From Acidobacteriota bacterium (GTDB lineage Bacteria; Acidobacteriota; UBA6911): DNA of 64,000 nt. The position numbers and the translations under genes are program-made. Under the pieces are notes generated by a model. That model was not told the origin of the DNA. It made no database searches and was given only the letters and a program-made list of their open reading frames with translations. Every line of letters starts with the position of its first letter. Position 1 is the stretch's first letter. The stretch is from assembly GCA_031271905.1 (NCBI GenBank), contig JAISUT010000012.1, positions 113,209 through 177,208 on the forward strand, written 5' to 3'. Shown here piece by piece: positions 37,965-47,623 of this stretch.

Positions 37965-40199
37965 CTACTCCCCCGGAGGCCGCGCCTCCGGCCCCGTCGT
38001 CGTCGGTTCCGTCGGCGGCGCGGCGGCGGGGGGCGTGCTCGCGTCGGAGGCGGCGTCGCCGCGCCCCGCCTCTTCGCGCAACCGCTCCAGCTCCAGCGGA
38101 TGCTCTTCGGCCATCTCCTTCTCGGAGATCTTGCCGGTGATCCACGCCGTGTTCATCGGGTAGATGCTCGGGTTGAAGATGACGTAGTAGAAATGCCACA
38201 CCACGATCGCCAGCGTCGCCAGAAGCGCCTCGTAGAAATGGATCGTCCGCGACACGTCCCACGCCAGCTTGGTGAAGTGGTTGATGAAGAAGTTGTTGAA
38301 CCAGAGGAAGACGCCCGTCGCGAACATGATGACCATCCCCCAGACCAGCGCCCAGTATTCCGCCTTCTCGATGTAGCCGAAGCGGTCGAAGCGCGGCTTG
38401 ACCTGCGACCAGCCCGAGAGGTAGCGCACGTTGATGAAGAAGTCCTTCACGTCGCGCCACTTGGGGAAGAGGTCGACCGCGAGGCGCCGCCCGTGCCGCG
38501 TGAAAACAAGGACTATGACGTGCAGCAGGCTGAACGACATGATCGAGACCGCCGCCGCGCGATGCACAATGCCCCGCACTTCGAAGAACTGCGGCCAATA
38601 CGCGCGGATGGCGTTGACCCACCAGGCGTCCGGGAAGCGGAGCATGAAGCCGGTCATCGCCAGGAGCAGGAAGCTGACGAGCAGCCCGGCGTGTTGCAGG
38701 CGGTCGAGCGCCGTCATGCGCACGTACTGCGCCGGACTGTAGCGGGAAAGCGGCCGGCGGCCCCAGCGCACGTCGAAGCGCCGTTTGGTGCGCTTGAGGA
38801 AGTCGAGCAGGTTGTGGATGAACATCAGCCCGATCACGACGGCGATGAAGGCGAGGTAGCCCGTCCGGATCCAGAACAGCACCCCTTCGCGCGTCTCCCC
38901 CGCCTCCTGCACGTGGACCAGGCCGCGCGCGAAATTCTCGTTCGCCCCCGGATGGCAGTTGCCGCAGGTGGTCGTCAGGTTCTTCGCGCTGATGGTCGAG
39001 TCGGGGTCGGACGACGGTTTGATGTTGTGGACTCCGTGGCAACTGGCGCAGTTGGCGACCTCCAGCGAGCCGCCGCGCGACGCCAGGCCGTGGAAGCTGT
39101 CGGCGAACGAGGCGAAGCGGTCGGCGGCGATGCCGTACTTCTGGCTGAGCTTCACCGAGTTGTGGCAGTTGGCGCAGACCTCCTCGGCGATGTTGGCGCG
39201 CGAGACCGTGGAGCGCGGATCTTGCGGCGAGTAGATGTGGTGGTCGCCGTGGCAGGATGTGCAGGTGGGCGACTCGGCGCTCCCCCGCGCCACCGCCATG
39301 CCGTGCGTGCTGTCCTTGTAGGCGGCGGCCTCCTCCGTGTGGCACTTGCCGCAGGTGTCCGCCAGGTTCCACTTGTTGATCCTGGATGTGGACTCCCGCA
39401 CGTTCTGCTCGTCATGCACCCCGTGGCAGTCGCCGCAGGTCGCCGCACCCAGGTTGCCGGCGGCGAGCGCCTTGCCATGCACGGTGGTGAGGTAGCCGGA
39501 CATGAAACGCTCGGAGAAGCCGACCTGCCCCCGTATGGCGGGGTCGTTCAGATGGCAACCCAGGCAGAACCCCGGCTCGTTCTTCCGGTTGAGGGGCGAC
39601 GCCTCGTCCTGGACGGCGACCACCTTGTGCGAGCCGTGGCAGATCACGCAGTTCGGCGACTGGGGCGCGTCCCGGTCCAGGAAGCGGGCGTGTTCGGAGA
39701 CCTTGAACGCCTCGGCCTCCGCCGCGTGGCATTTGCCGCAGGTGGCGGCGACCGTCATCCGGTTCACTCCCGAGCGCGGGCTTTTCACCGGGACGACGTC
39801 ATGCGCCCCGTGGCAGCTCTTGCAGGTCACGGCGCCGCCCTGCGCGTGGACGCTCCGCCCGAACCCCTTGATTTCGTCCGTGGCGTGGCACGACTCGCAA
39901 CGCACCTTCTGGACGGGCGCGGCGTGGGGGATGGCGCCGGGGTTGAAGCCCTTGTGGCAGGCGGAGCAGGAGAGCGCCCCGTGCGCCGACGCCTGGAGCT
40001 TCGCGCCGTCCACGTAGAGGGGGATTTTGCGCCCTTGCCGGGTGGCTGTGAGCGTCTTGACGCCGTGGCACATCGTGCAGGCGGCGTCGGACGACTGCCC
40101 GTGGAGCGTCGCCACCCCACCTGCGGCGTACACGGACGCGCACACGAGGAGCGAGGACAGGAGAACCGGAAGGAAACCCGCACGCGACCTTGAAGTCAT
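37965..40199 (-). CDS. Multiheme cytochrome c (13 CXXCH) fused to a C-terminal cytochrome b-like membrane domain (CbcL-like architecture)
   Basis: 13 CXXCH motifs counted (CTMCH, CSACH, CESCH, CKSCH, CGKCH, CVICH, CLGCH, CGDCH, CGKCH, CTSCH, CANCH, CASCH, CGNCH), then several TM segments with His residues (LQHAGLLVSFLLLAMTGF; VHRAAAVSIMSFSLLHVIVL; HFYEALLATLAIVVWHFYYVIFNP). Confidence 0.9.
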   Translation of the reverse strand: MTSRSRAGFLPVLLSSLLVCASVYAAGGVATLHGQSSDAACTMCHGVKTLTATRQGRKIPLYVDGAKLQASAHGALSCSACHKGFNPGAIPHAAPVQKVRCESCHATDEIKGFGRSVHAQGGAVTCKSCHGAHDVVPVKSPRSGVNRMTVAATCGKCHAAEAEAFKVSEHARFLDRDAPQSPNCVICHGSHKVVAVQDEASPLNRKNEPGFCLGCHLNDPAIRGQVGFSERFMSGYLTTVHGKALAAGNLGAATCGDCHGVHDEQNVRESTSRINKWNLADTCGKCHTEEAAAYKDSTHGMAVARGSAESPTCTSCHGDHHIYSPQDPRSTVSRANIAEEVCANCHNSVKLSQKYGIAADRFASFADSFHGLASRGGSLEVANCASCHGVHNIKPSSDPDSTISAKNLTTTCGNCHPGANENFARGLVHVQEAGETREGVLFWIRTGYLAFIAVVIGLMFIHNLLDFLKRTKRRFDVRWGRRPLSRYSPAQYVRMTALDRLQHAGLLVSFLLLAMTGFMLRFPDAWWVNAIRAYWPQFFEVRGIVHRAAAVSIMSFSLLHVIVLVFTRHGRRLAVDLFPKWRDVKDFFINVRYLSGWSQVKPRFDRFGYIEKAEYWALVWGMVIMFATGVFLWFNNFFINHFTKLAWDVSRTIHFYEALLATLAIVVWHFYYVIFNPSIYPMNTAWITGKISEKEMAEEHPLELERLREEAGRGDAASDASTPPAAAPPTEPTTTGPEARPPGE

Positions 40200-40316
40200 A
40201 TCCGCAACCATCCCGCCATCGGCAAACGGGTGTGATTCTATCACGAAGGGGGCGTGCCGCAATGTGGAAAAACGTCCGGCGCGCCAGCCTCTCGCGACGC
40301 GCCAGCGGCGGGCGCC

Positions 40317-40925
40317 CTACGCCACCTTCTGCAAGATCGCCCGGCGGATTTCCCGGTAGTCGACGACCTCGCTGATGGTGATCTCGAACGGGCTGGAGTT
40401 GCCCCTGGCGGAGCGCGTCCCGCCCGCCGTGCTGATTCCGATGCTGGCGGTGTCGATCAGTTGGCTGAGCAGCCCGCGCCGCACCTCGGCGTCCGTTATC
40501 CTGCCGTAGGGCACGAACCGGGAATGCTTGAACAGCAGGCCGCCGATCGAATAGACGCCGCTTTGCGTCAGGACGAAATGGAAGCTCCTGAAACTGGCGG
40601 TGAAAAGCGGGACGGCGACCAGGGAGAAGACTAGGAACAGGGGGATCCCCCGGGAGGGCGTGTCCGTCGGGCTGGTGCTCGCGAATTCCTCCGCCGGGCG
40701 GGGGCTGAGGTCGCCCGTCGCCGAATGGTCGAATTCGTTCATCACCGAGGCCGCAGGGAAGATGGCGGCGTGCAGCCCGATCAACTGCACGCATAGGAAC
40801 GCCGCGCACGCCGCGAGGGGCAAAGCCGCCGCAACGGCCTTCACCCAACACATCTTTTCCGCGGTTTGCGTGTGCGCGACGCTCCGGTCTCCAGGCTTCA
40901 GATGGCTTCTCCAGTCGTTGTTCAT
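40317..40925 (-). CDS. Membrane protein with a bacterial PH (YdbS-like) domain
   Basis: Two hydrophobic segments, then FHFVLTQSGVYSIGGLLFKHSRFVPYGRITDAEVRRGLLSQLIDTASIGISTAGG. Confidence 0.65.
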   Translation of the reverse strand: MNNDWRSHLKPGDRSVAHTQTAEKMCWVKAVAAALPLAACAAFLCVQLIGLHAAIFPAASVMNEFDHSATGDLSPRPAEEFASTSPTDTPSRGIPLFLVFSLVAVPLFTASFRSFHFVLTQSGVYSIGGLLFKHSRFVPYGRITDAEVRRGLLSQLIDTASIGISTAGGTRSARGNSSPFEITISEVVDYREIRRAILQKVA

Positions 40926-41209
40926 GAAATCCAGCACAGATCTCCCCCCGTTGCGGCATCTTGTCGAACTTGTCGAAAATCGTCGAAAATCGCGTCGTGG
41001 CGCGCCCCCCGCCCTGCGTCGAAACCCTGTGCGCCGTCGTTCATATCGGCAGCTAAATCGTTCCACATCATCGTTTTCGTCGCCGATGCGTCCCCGCCTG
41101 CGACTGCCCCCTTTCCGCACACCGCGTGTGAAGATTCCTTACGCCTCCGCCCCCGCCGCCGCCCGCAACCCCTTGAAAGGCAACGACGCGTCTTTGGCGC
41201 GGCAATTGC

Positions 41210-42055
41210 ATGGAAAAGATGTTCGCAAATCGTGTGGGGAGGATCATGAAAGAGAGCCTGGCAACCGCAGCACGCAATTCCACCGCGCCCGCCGCCGACC
41301 CGTCGGCGCCCCTGCCGACCGAGCTGTCCGGCGACCCGTCCAGCATGCAGGATCGGACGCTGATCAGCCGGACGAGGGACGGCGACCAGGACGCCTTCGA
41401 GGAGCTGGTGCGCAAGTACCAGCGCCATTTGCTGAACCTCGTCTGCTGGCACGCGGGCCCGGCCGCCGACACCGACGACATCCTGCAACTCATCCTCTGC
41501 AAGGTCTATTTCTCCCTGAAGAAGTTCGACCTCAACCGGCCTTTCTACCCCTGGCTGCGCCGCATCGCCGTCAACCGTTGTTTCGACGAGCGCCGCCGCC
41601 TGCGCCGCCGCAAGGCGCTGACCTTCGCCGAGCTCGATTTGGATGAGGGGGGCGTCGGGATGGAGGCGCCGGCCGCCTCCTCGAACAACCCCTTTGCGGA
41701 GGAGAACCGCAAGGAGCTGGGCGACATGTTGCGGACGGTGCTGCTCCGGCTCCCCGACGACTACCGGGAGATACTCGTCCTGCACCATCTGGAGCAGCTC
41801 CCCTACGAGGAGGTCGCCCCCATGATGCGGTGCACGGCCCAGGCCGCGCGCGTCAAGGCGTGCCGGGCGCGGGCCGCGTTGCGCCGCCTGCTCCTGCGCA
41901 CCTGCGAGGAGTCCGCCATCCCCTTCTCCCCCTCCGACCTGACGCGCATCCTGGACGCCTGTTGCCGGCAGCCCGGCGCGGCGGGGGGGCGCGGCGCACC
42001 GCCGCGGGCGCCGCAAGCGTCGTTGGGCGGGGGCTTGGTGTTCTGCAACGCATAG
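41210..42055 (+). CDS. ECF-type RNA polymerase sigma factor
   Basis: RTLISRTRDGDQDAFEELVRKYQRHLLNLVCWHAG...DDILQLILCKVYFSLKKFD...FYPWLRRIAVNRCFDERRR; LRLPDDYREILVLHHLEQLPYEEVAPMMRCTAQAARVKACRARAALRRLL. Confidence 0.85.
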   Translation: MEKMFANRVGRIMKESLATAARNSTAPAADPSAPLPTELSGDPSSMQDRTLISRTRDGDQDAFEELVRKYQRHLLNLVCWHAGPAADTDDILQLILCKVYFSLKKFDLNRPFYPWLRRIAVNRCFDERRRLRRRKALTFAELDLDEGGVGMEAPAASSNNPFAEENRKELGDMLRTVLLRLPDDYREILVLHHLEQLPYEEVAPMMRCTAQAARVKACRARAALRRLLLRTCEESAIPFSPSDLTRILDACCRQPGAAGGRGAPPRAPQASLGGGLVFCNA

Positions 42056-42176
42056 GGGAACCTCAAAAAAAACCGGACGCTGCGTTGCGCCTTGGGTGAA
42101 AAGCGGAGTTCGCCGAGGCGGATGGGCGTTTTCGACCTGCGGCGACGCCTTTTCCGCGAGGTTTTTAGAGGCTCCC
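42056..42176. repeat. Dispersed palindromic element, copy 6 (reverse arms, forward core)
   Basis: GGGAACCTCAAAAAAAACCGGACGCTGCGTTGCGCCTTGGGTGAAAAGCGGAGTTCGCCGAGGCGGATGGGCGTTTTCGACCTGCGGCGACGCCTTTTCCGCGAGGTTTTTAGAGGCTCCC; CATA on both flanks. Confidence 0.9.
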
Positions 42177-42306
42177 ATAAGGGGGGCGGGGGCGCGTCGA
42201 GGGGCCGAGGTGCGGCGGTCGCCGGCGCCCGCCGGTTCCGGCCGGCGCGACGATTTCGAGGCGGCGGTTGTTTATGCGACGGCTTTTTAATGTTATAAAA
42301 CATGCC

Positions 42307-43059
42307 ATGAAAACGCACCGGTTGCCATTGTCGCTGTCTTTATGCGCTTGCGGGCTCCTGGCGGGGCTCGCCGCCGTCGCTGCGGCGCAGTCGCCTGCGC
42401 AACAGCAGCAGGCCCAGGCCAAGCCGCCCGACCCGTGGCCGGGCGCCAAGATGGCGTGGCCCAAGCCGTCCGACTGGCTGGAGGGCGCGATCAAGCGGTT
42501 GGAGAAGATGCGGGAGCCTCGGCAGGGCGGGGGGCAGGCGCGGCAGGAGGAAGACGCCGACCGGCTGCTGGAGCGGGCGGCGGACGTCTTGGACTTGGCG
42601 CGGGCCGTCGCGAAGAAAGGCGCGGGCTCGACTGGAGCGGGCGTGGCGGGTGCGGACGGCGCGGCCGCCACGGCGGCAGGCGCGAACACCGGCGACCAGT
42701 TCCGCTACGGACGCTACATCGCCGCCGCCGGGTCGTTGATGGACGCCGCCGACCGCGTCCGGTGGGCGCGCCGCGGCGAACCCAAGCCGGAGGAGTTCGA
42801 TTTCTGGGGGGCGGGCTTCATCCTGCAGGGTTGCTATTTCCGCGTGCGGCAGGCAAATTATTTCGCGGACATGAGCGGCGCGAGGAAGTCGGAGCAATAT
42901 GTGGAGCTCGCCAGCAGCCTGTACCAGCAGGGGCGCAGCGCCTATGACGCGAAGGAGTACAGCCGGGCGCGCCTGTACGGGGACGCATCCTCCTCCGTGG
43001 TCTTCGCCCTGGAGTGCCTGGCGCAAGCCGCCACGCCCGATCCGCACATCTACAAATAG
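42307..43059 (+). CDS. Exported hypothetical protein
   Basis: MKTHRLPLSLSLCACGLLAGLAAVAAAQSPAQQQQAQ...; signal peptide and intact frame. Confidence 0.6.
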   Translation: MKTHRLPLSLSLCACGLLAGLAAVAAAQSPAQQQQAQAKPPDPWPGAKMAWPKPSDWLEGAIKRLEKMREPRQGGGQARQEEDADRLLERAADVLDLARAVAKKGAGSTGAGVAGADGAAATAAGANTGDQFRYGRYIAAAGSLMDAADRVRWARRGEPKPEEFDFWGAGFILQGCYFRVRQANYFADMSGARKSEQYVELASSLYQQGRSAYDAKEYSRARLYGDASSSVVFALECLAQAATPDPHIYK

Positions 43060-43104
43060 GCGGAGGCGCCGCCCCGCCGCCGCCGTAGGAGCGTCATAGG
43101 AAAT

Positions 43105-44589
43105 ATGCGTCTGCCGGCCCCCGTGAGTTTCCGATCCCAGGCGTTCATCATCGGCGCCGCCGCGTTGGCGGTGTTCGCGCTGGCGGCGTTGATCGTCCGG
43201 GACGCGGTCTTCACCACCGAGGGGCGGTTGATCGGGGACGCCCGCCGCCGTTGCGCCGCCGCCGCCCTGGAGATCCGCAAGCAGTACCTCGACCGCATCG
43301 CCTACGCCGACGACCCGCTCCACGAGCTGCCGCCGCACGCGCAGGACGTCTCCCTGAAAGGCATCACCTCCACCGTGCTCCTCGCCTATCCCGGCATCAA
43401 GGGGGGGCTGTTCATCCCCGCCGGGGGGGCGGTCCTCGGCTACTCGTTCCCCGCCGAGGCGCAGGGCGGGGCGCAGGACGCGCCGCTCACGGACAAGGAG
43501 TCCGAGGCCGTCCGGCTGCTGGCGGCTCAGGCCGCGGGGGCGGACGGGCCCGTGACCTACTGGACCTGGTGGGACGCCGACCTGATCGTGGGGGCGGCGG
43601 CCGAGGGCGGCGAGGCGGTCGTCTGGACGCTGCACCGCGCCCCGGCGCCGCGCTATCCGATGATCGGCGCGAACCACTGGCTCCTGGCAGCCCTGGTCTT
43701 CTCCAGCCTCCTCGGCGTCGGCGGCATCATCTCCATCTGGTACAGGCTCCATTCCGGCGTCGTGTCGATCCAGAGGGGGTTGCACCGGCTCGAGACCGAC
43801 TTCTCCTTCCGGCTCCCCTCCATCCGCGGCGACCTCGGGCGGGTGGCGCTGGACATCAACGGCATGGCGGAGCGGCGCATGGCGCTGGAGGAGAAGCTCC
43901 GGCAGCAGGACCGGCTGGCTGCGCTCGGGCGGGTGGTCGGCGGCGTCGCCCACGAGGTGCGCAACCCCCTGAACTCCATCAAGCTCACGCTGCAACTGCT
44001 GGAGCGCCGTTTGAAGAAAGGGCTCGCCGCCTCCGGCGAGATCACCGAGTGCATGGAGGAGATCGACCGCCTGGACGCCATCGTCGGCAGGCTCCTGGCG
44101 TTTGGCCGCCCCGCGATGGCGAACCGCAAGCCGCAGGCGATAGCCCCCGTCTTCGACCAGGCGCTGCGCATGGTGCACGAGCCGGCGATGGCGAAGGGGG
44201 TCCGGCTCGAAAACCGCGTCCCCGCCGCAGTGAACGCCGCCGTCGCGGACATCGACGCCCCGCAGGTCGTGCAGGTGCTCATCAACCTGCTCTTGAACGC
44301 CGTCGAGGCGTCGCCCGCCGGCGGCGCGGTCGCCGTGTCGGCGGCGGTCGAGCCTCCGCACCTCCTGGTCAGCATCGCGGACGAGGGGGGGCGCATCCCG
44401 GACGAGGTGCGCCCGCACGTCTTCGACGCCTACTACACGACCAAGCCGGAGGGCAACGGGCTGGGGCTCGCCGTCTCGCGCGAGATCGCGGTGAACCACG
44501 GAGGCAGGCTGGAGTTCGAGTCGGAGGACGCGGGGACCGTGTTCAAACTCACGCTGCCGCTGGAAAGGAGTTCCGCCGATGCCGCCTAA
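43105..44589 (+). CDS. Membrane sensor histidine kinase (NtrB/ZraS-like)
   Basis: LAALGRVVGGVAHEVRNPLNSIKLTLQLLERR (H box), VLINLLLNAVEASP (N box), GNGLGLAVSREIAVNHGG (G box). Confidence 0.92.
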   Translation: MRLPAPVSFRSQAFIIGAAALAVFALAALIVRDAVFTTEGRLIGDARRRCAAAALEIRKQYLDRIAYADDPLHELPPHAQDVSLKGITSTVLLAYPGIKGGLFIPAGGAVLGYSFPAEAQGGAQDAPLTDKESEAVRLLAAQAAGADGPVTYWTWWDADLIVGAAAEGGEAVVWTLHRAPAPRYPMIGANHWLLAALVFSSLLGVGGIISIWYRLHSGVVSIQRGLHRLETDFSFRLPSIRGDLGRVALDINGMAERRMALEEKLRQQDRLAALGRVVGGVAHEVRNPLNSIKLTLQLLERRLKKGLAASGEITECMEEIDRLDAIVGRLLAFGRPAMANRKPQAIAPVFDQALRMVHEPAMAKGVRLENRVPAAVNAAVADIDAPQVVQVLINLLLNAVEASPAGGAVAVSAAVEPPHLLVSIADEGGRIPDEVRPHVFDAYYTTKPEGNGLGLAVSREIAVNHGGRLEFESEDAGTVFKLTLPLERSSADAA

Positions 44590-45940
44590 AGCGTCCGTCC
44601 TGGTCGCCGAAGACGAGGCGCAGGCGCGCGAGGCGTTGCGCGCCCTGCTCGAAGACGAGGGGTACCGCGTCGTCACAGCCGCCGACGGGGCGGAGGCCTC
44701 CGCCCTGCTGGCGCAGTCCGCCGTGGAGGCGGCCATCCTCGACATCAGGATGCCGCGCAAGGACGGGCTTGAGCTGCTGCGCGAGGTCAAGTCGCTCCCC
44801 TCGCCGCCGGCGGTGCTGGTCATGACCGCCTACGGCACCAGCGCCGCCGCCATAGAGGCGATGGCGCTCGGCGCCTTCGACTACCTGACCAAGCCGCTGA
44901 ACTTCGACGAGCTCCTCATCCAGCTCGGGCGCGCCATCGACAACCGCCGCCGCGCGGGCGAGCTGGAGGAGTATCGCAGCGAGGAGGACTCTTGGCAGGG
45001 GGCGGAGATCATCGGTTCGAGCCCCGCGATGCAGCGGCTGTACAAGCTCGTCGGGCAGGTCTCCGCCACCGACTCCACCGTGCTCGTCCGGGGCGAGTCG
45101 GGGACGGGCAAGGAGGTGGTGGCGCGCGCCATCCACAAGCACAGCCTGCGCGGCGGCAGGAAGCTGGTGAAGGTCAACTGCGCCTCGATCCCGGAGACGC
45201 TTTTGGAGGCGGAGATGTTCGGCCACGAGCGGGGCGCGTTCACGGGGGCGGCGGCGCGGCGCATCGGCAAGTTCGAGTACGCCGCCGGGGGCACGCTCTT
45301 CCTCGACGAGATCGGGGAGCTGCCCCCCTCCACGCAGGCGAAGCTCCTGCGCGTCCTGCAAGATCACGCGATCGAGCGGCTCGGCTCGAACATCACCATC
45401 CCTCTCGACGTCCGCATCCTGGCGGCGACCAACTGCGACCTGGAGGCGGCGGTGCGCGAGGGGCGTTTCCGCGAAGACCTCTACTACCGGCTGAACGTGG
45501 TGACGGTCGCCATCCCCCCGCTGCGCGAGCGGCGCGAGGACATCCCCGGCCTGGCGGCGTTCCTCCTGCGGCGCAGCGCGGCGCGGCTCAAGCTGCGGGT
45601 CCCCGCCATCTCCGCAGACGCGATGGCGGCGCTGGAGTCCGGCCCCTGGCCGGGCAACGTGCGCGAGCTGGAGCATTGCCTGGAGCGGGCGCTGATCCTG
45701 AGCCGCACCGGCGTCATCCGGCGCGAGACGGTGGAGACGCTGGAGGGCGCGGGCGCCGGGGATCCGCTGGACGCCGTGCCCCTGGAGGAGGGGTTGCACG
45801 CCGCCGTGGCGCGCCTGGAGCGGCGGATGGTCGAGCGGGCGCTCGCCGCCGCTTCGGGCAACCGCACGCGCACCGCCGAACTCCTCAAGATCAACCGGAG
45901 GCTCCTGTACGACAAGCTCAGGGAATACGGGTTGGAGTAG
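44579..45940 (+). CDS. NtrC-family sigma-54-dependent response regulator
   Basis: Receiver VLVAEDEAQAREAL...AILDIRMPRKDGLELL; GESGTGKEVVARAIH, GAFTGA, Fis-type C-terminal HTH; overlaps the kinase gene. Confidence 0.95.
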   Translation: MPPKASVLVAEDEAQAREALRALLEDEGYRVVTAADGAEASALLAQSAVEAAILDIRMPRKDGLELLREVKSLPSPPAVLVMTAYGTSAAAIEAMALGAFDYLTKPLNFDELLIQLGRAIDNRRRAGELEEYRSEEDSWQGAEIIGSSPAMQRLYKLVGQVSATDSTVLVRGESGTGKEVVARAIHKHSLRGGRKLVKVNCASIPETLLEAEMFGHERGAFTGAAARRIGKFEYAAGGTLFLDEIGELPPSTQAKLLRVLQDHAIERLGSNITIPLDVRILAATNCDLEAAVREGRFREDLYYRLNVVTVAIPPLRERREDIPGLAAFLLRRSAARLKLRVPAISADAMAALESGPWPGNVRELEHCLERALILSRTGVIRRETVETLEGAGAGDPLDAVPLEEGLHAAVARLERRMVERALAAASGNRTRTAELLKINRRLLYDKLREYGLE

Positions 45941-46026
45941 GGTTGGGGTGGCGGACGGTGCCCCGTGTTTGCTATCATGTTCCCCGCTTCGACCACGATC
46001 ACGATTTGCCGGAGGACGCATTACGA

Positions 46027-47565
46027 ATGACCGAGCGCGCTGACGCAACCGTTTCCGCCCCCGTCCCCCCGACGCGGCAGAAGACCTTCCTAGGGCATCC
46101 GCGGGGGCTGTTCGTCCTGTTCTTCACCGAGATGTGGGAGCGGTTCTCGTACTACGGGATGCGCGCCCTGCTCGTCCTTTACATGACAAGCTACCTTGTC
46201 AAAGACCCGGAGAAGGCGGCGACGGTCTTCGGCTTCGAAGCCTTGCGCAAGCTGCTGGAGATGGGCTTCGGCCCCTTGGACGTGCAGCCGCTGGCGTCGC
46301 AGATCTACGGCCTGTACACGGGCTTCGTCTACCTCACGCCGTTTTTCGGCGGCATCCTCGCCGACAAGGTCTGGGGGCAGCGCAAGACCGTCTACATCGG
46401 CGGCATCCTCATGGCGGTCGGCCATTTCCTGATGGCGTTCGAAAGCCTCTTCCTGCCCGCGATGTTCTTCCTCATCCTCGGCAACGGCGCCTTCAAGCCC
46501 AACATCTCCACCCAGGTCGGCACGCTCTATCCGCAGGGGGACTCGCGACGCGACGGTGCCTTCACCCTCTTCTACATGGGCATCAACCTCGGCGCGTTCT
46601 TCTCCCCGCTCGTCTGCGGCACGCTGGGACAGAAGTACGGCTGGCACTGGGGCTTCGGCATGGCGGGCGTCGGGATGATCGCGGGGTTGTGCATCTACCA
46701 CTGCGGCCGTCGGCTGCTCCCGCCCGATCCGCACGAGGCGCTGGAGGCGCAGCAGGCGTCCTCGGTCGGGCAAAAGACCGTGCAGGTCTCGAAGGTGCTG
46801 GGAGGGCTCTTCGGGGTGGTGGTGCTTTTCTTCGCCATCCTCATCCTCCCCGGCGTTTGGAAGGCCGCCATAGGGATTTTGATCGCCGCCGGCGTCGTCT
46901 TCGCCATCTCGCGCGTCCGCGGGGAGGACAGGCACCGGGTGATCATCCTCTGCCTCGTGTGCCTGGGCGCGGTCGCCTTCTGGTCTATCTTCGAGCAGCA
47001 GGGGAACACGCTCCAGCTCTGGGCGGACGAGAAGACCGACTGGCATTTCTTCGGCTTCGACGTCCCCTCCACCTGGTACCAGGCGTTCAACCCGTTTTTC
47101 ATCTTCGCGTTCGCCCCGTTGCTCAACCTGCTCTGGAGCCTGCGCGCCCAAAAGGGGAAGACCTCCAGCTCGGTGCGCAAGATGGGCGTCGGCTGCGTCC
47201 TCTGCGGCCTTGCCTACGTCGTCATGATCTTGGCGGCGCGGGTGGTCGGCGACGGGCCCGAGCGGGGGAGCCTGCTCTGGCTGGCGGGGACGACGTGGGT
47301 GTTCACGATGGGCGAGCTGTACCTGTCCCCCATCGGGCTGTCGTTCTTCTCGAAGATATCGCCGCCCCGGATGCTGTCGATGATGATGGGGGTGTGGCAC
47401 CTGTCCTCGTTCTTCGGCAACTACATGAGCGGCTACGTCGGCTCGTTCTATTCCAGGATGCCCAAGGAGGATTTTTTCCTGATGCTCTGCGTCATCGGCG
47501 TCATCGTGGGCGCGCTCTTCTTCGTCGCGGAGTTCAGGATACGGAAATTCATCGGCGACGTGTGA
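46027..47565 (+). CDS. POT/PTR-family peptide transporter
   Basis: LFFTEMWERFSYYGMRALLVLYMTSYL, GGILADKVWGQRKTVYIGG, GAFKPNISTQVGTLYP, FYMGINLGAFFSPLVCGTLGQ. Confidence 0.93.
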   Translation: MTERADATVSAPVPPTRQKTFLGHPRGLFVLFFTEMWERFSYYGMRALLVLYMTSYLVKDPEKAATVFGFEALRKLLEMGFGPLDVQPLASQIYGLYTGFVYLTPFFGGILADKVWGQRKTVYIGGILMAVGHFLMAFESLFLPAMFFLILGNGAFKPNISTQVGTLYPQGDSRRDGAFTLFYMGINLGAFFSPLVCGTLGQKYGWHWGFGMAGVGMIAGLCIYHCGRRLLPPDPHEALEAQQASSVGQKTVQVSKVLGGLFGVVVLFFAILILPGVWKAAIGILIAAGVVFAISRVRGEDRHRVIILCLVCLGAVAFWSIFEQQGNTLQLWADEKTDWHFFGFDVPSTWYQAFNPFFIFAFAPLLNLLWSLRAQKGKTSSSVRKMGVGCVLCGLAYVVMILAARVVGDGPERGSLLWLAGTTWVFTMGELYLSPIGLSFFSKISPPRMLSMMMGVWHLSSFFGNYMSGYVGSFYSRMPKEDFFLMLCVIGVIVGALFFVAEFRIRKFIGDV

Positions 47566-47623
47566 GGCGTGTGGCGTGTAGAATGTAAAACCGTTGTTTA
47601 CGACAAACCTAACGGAGGGTTTT

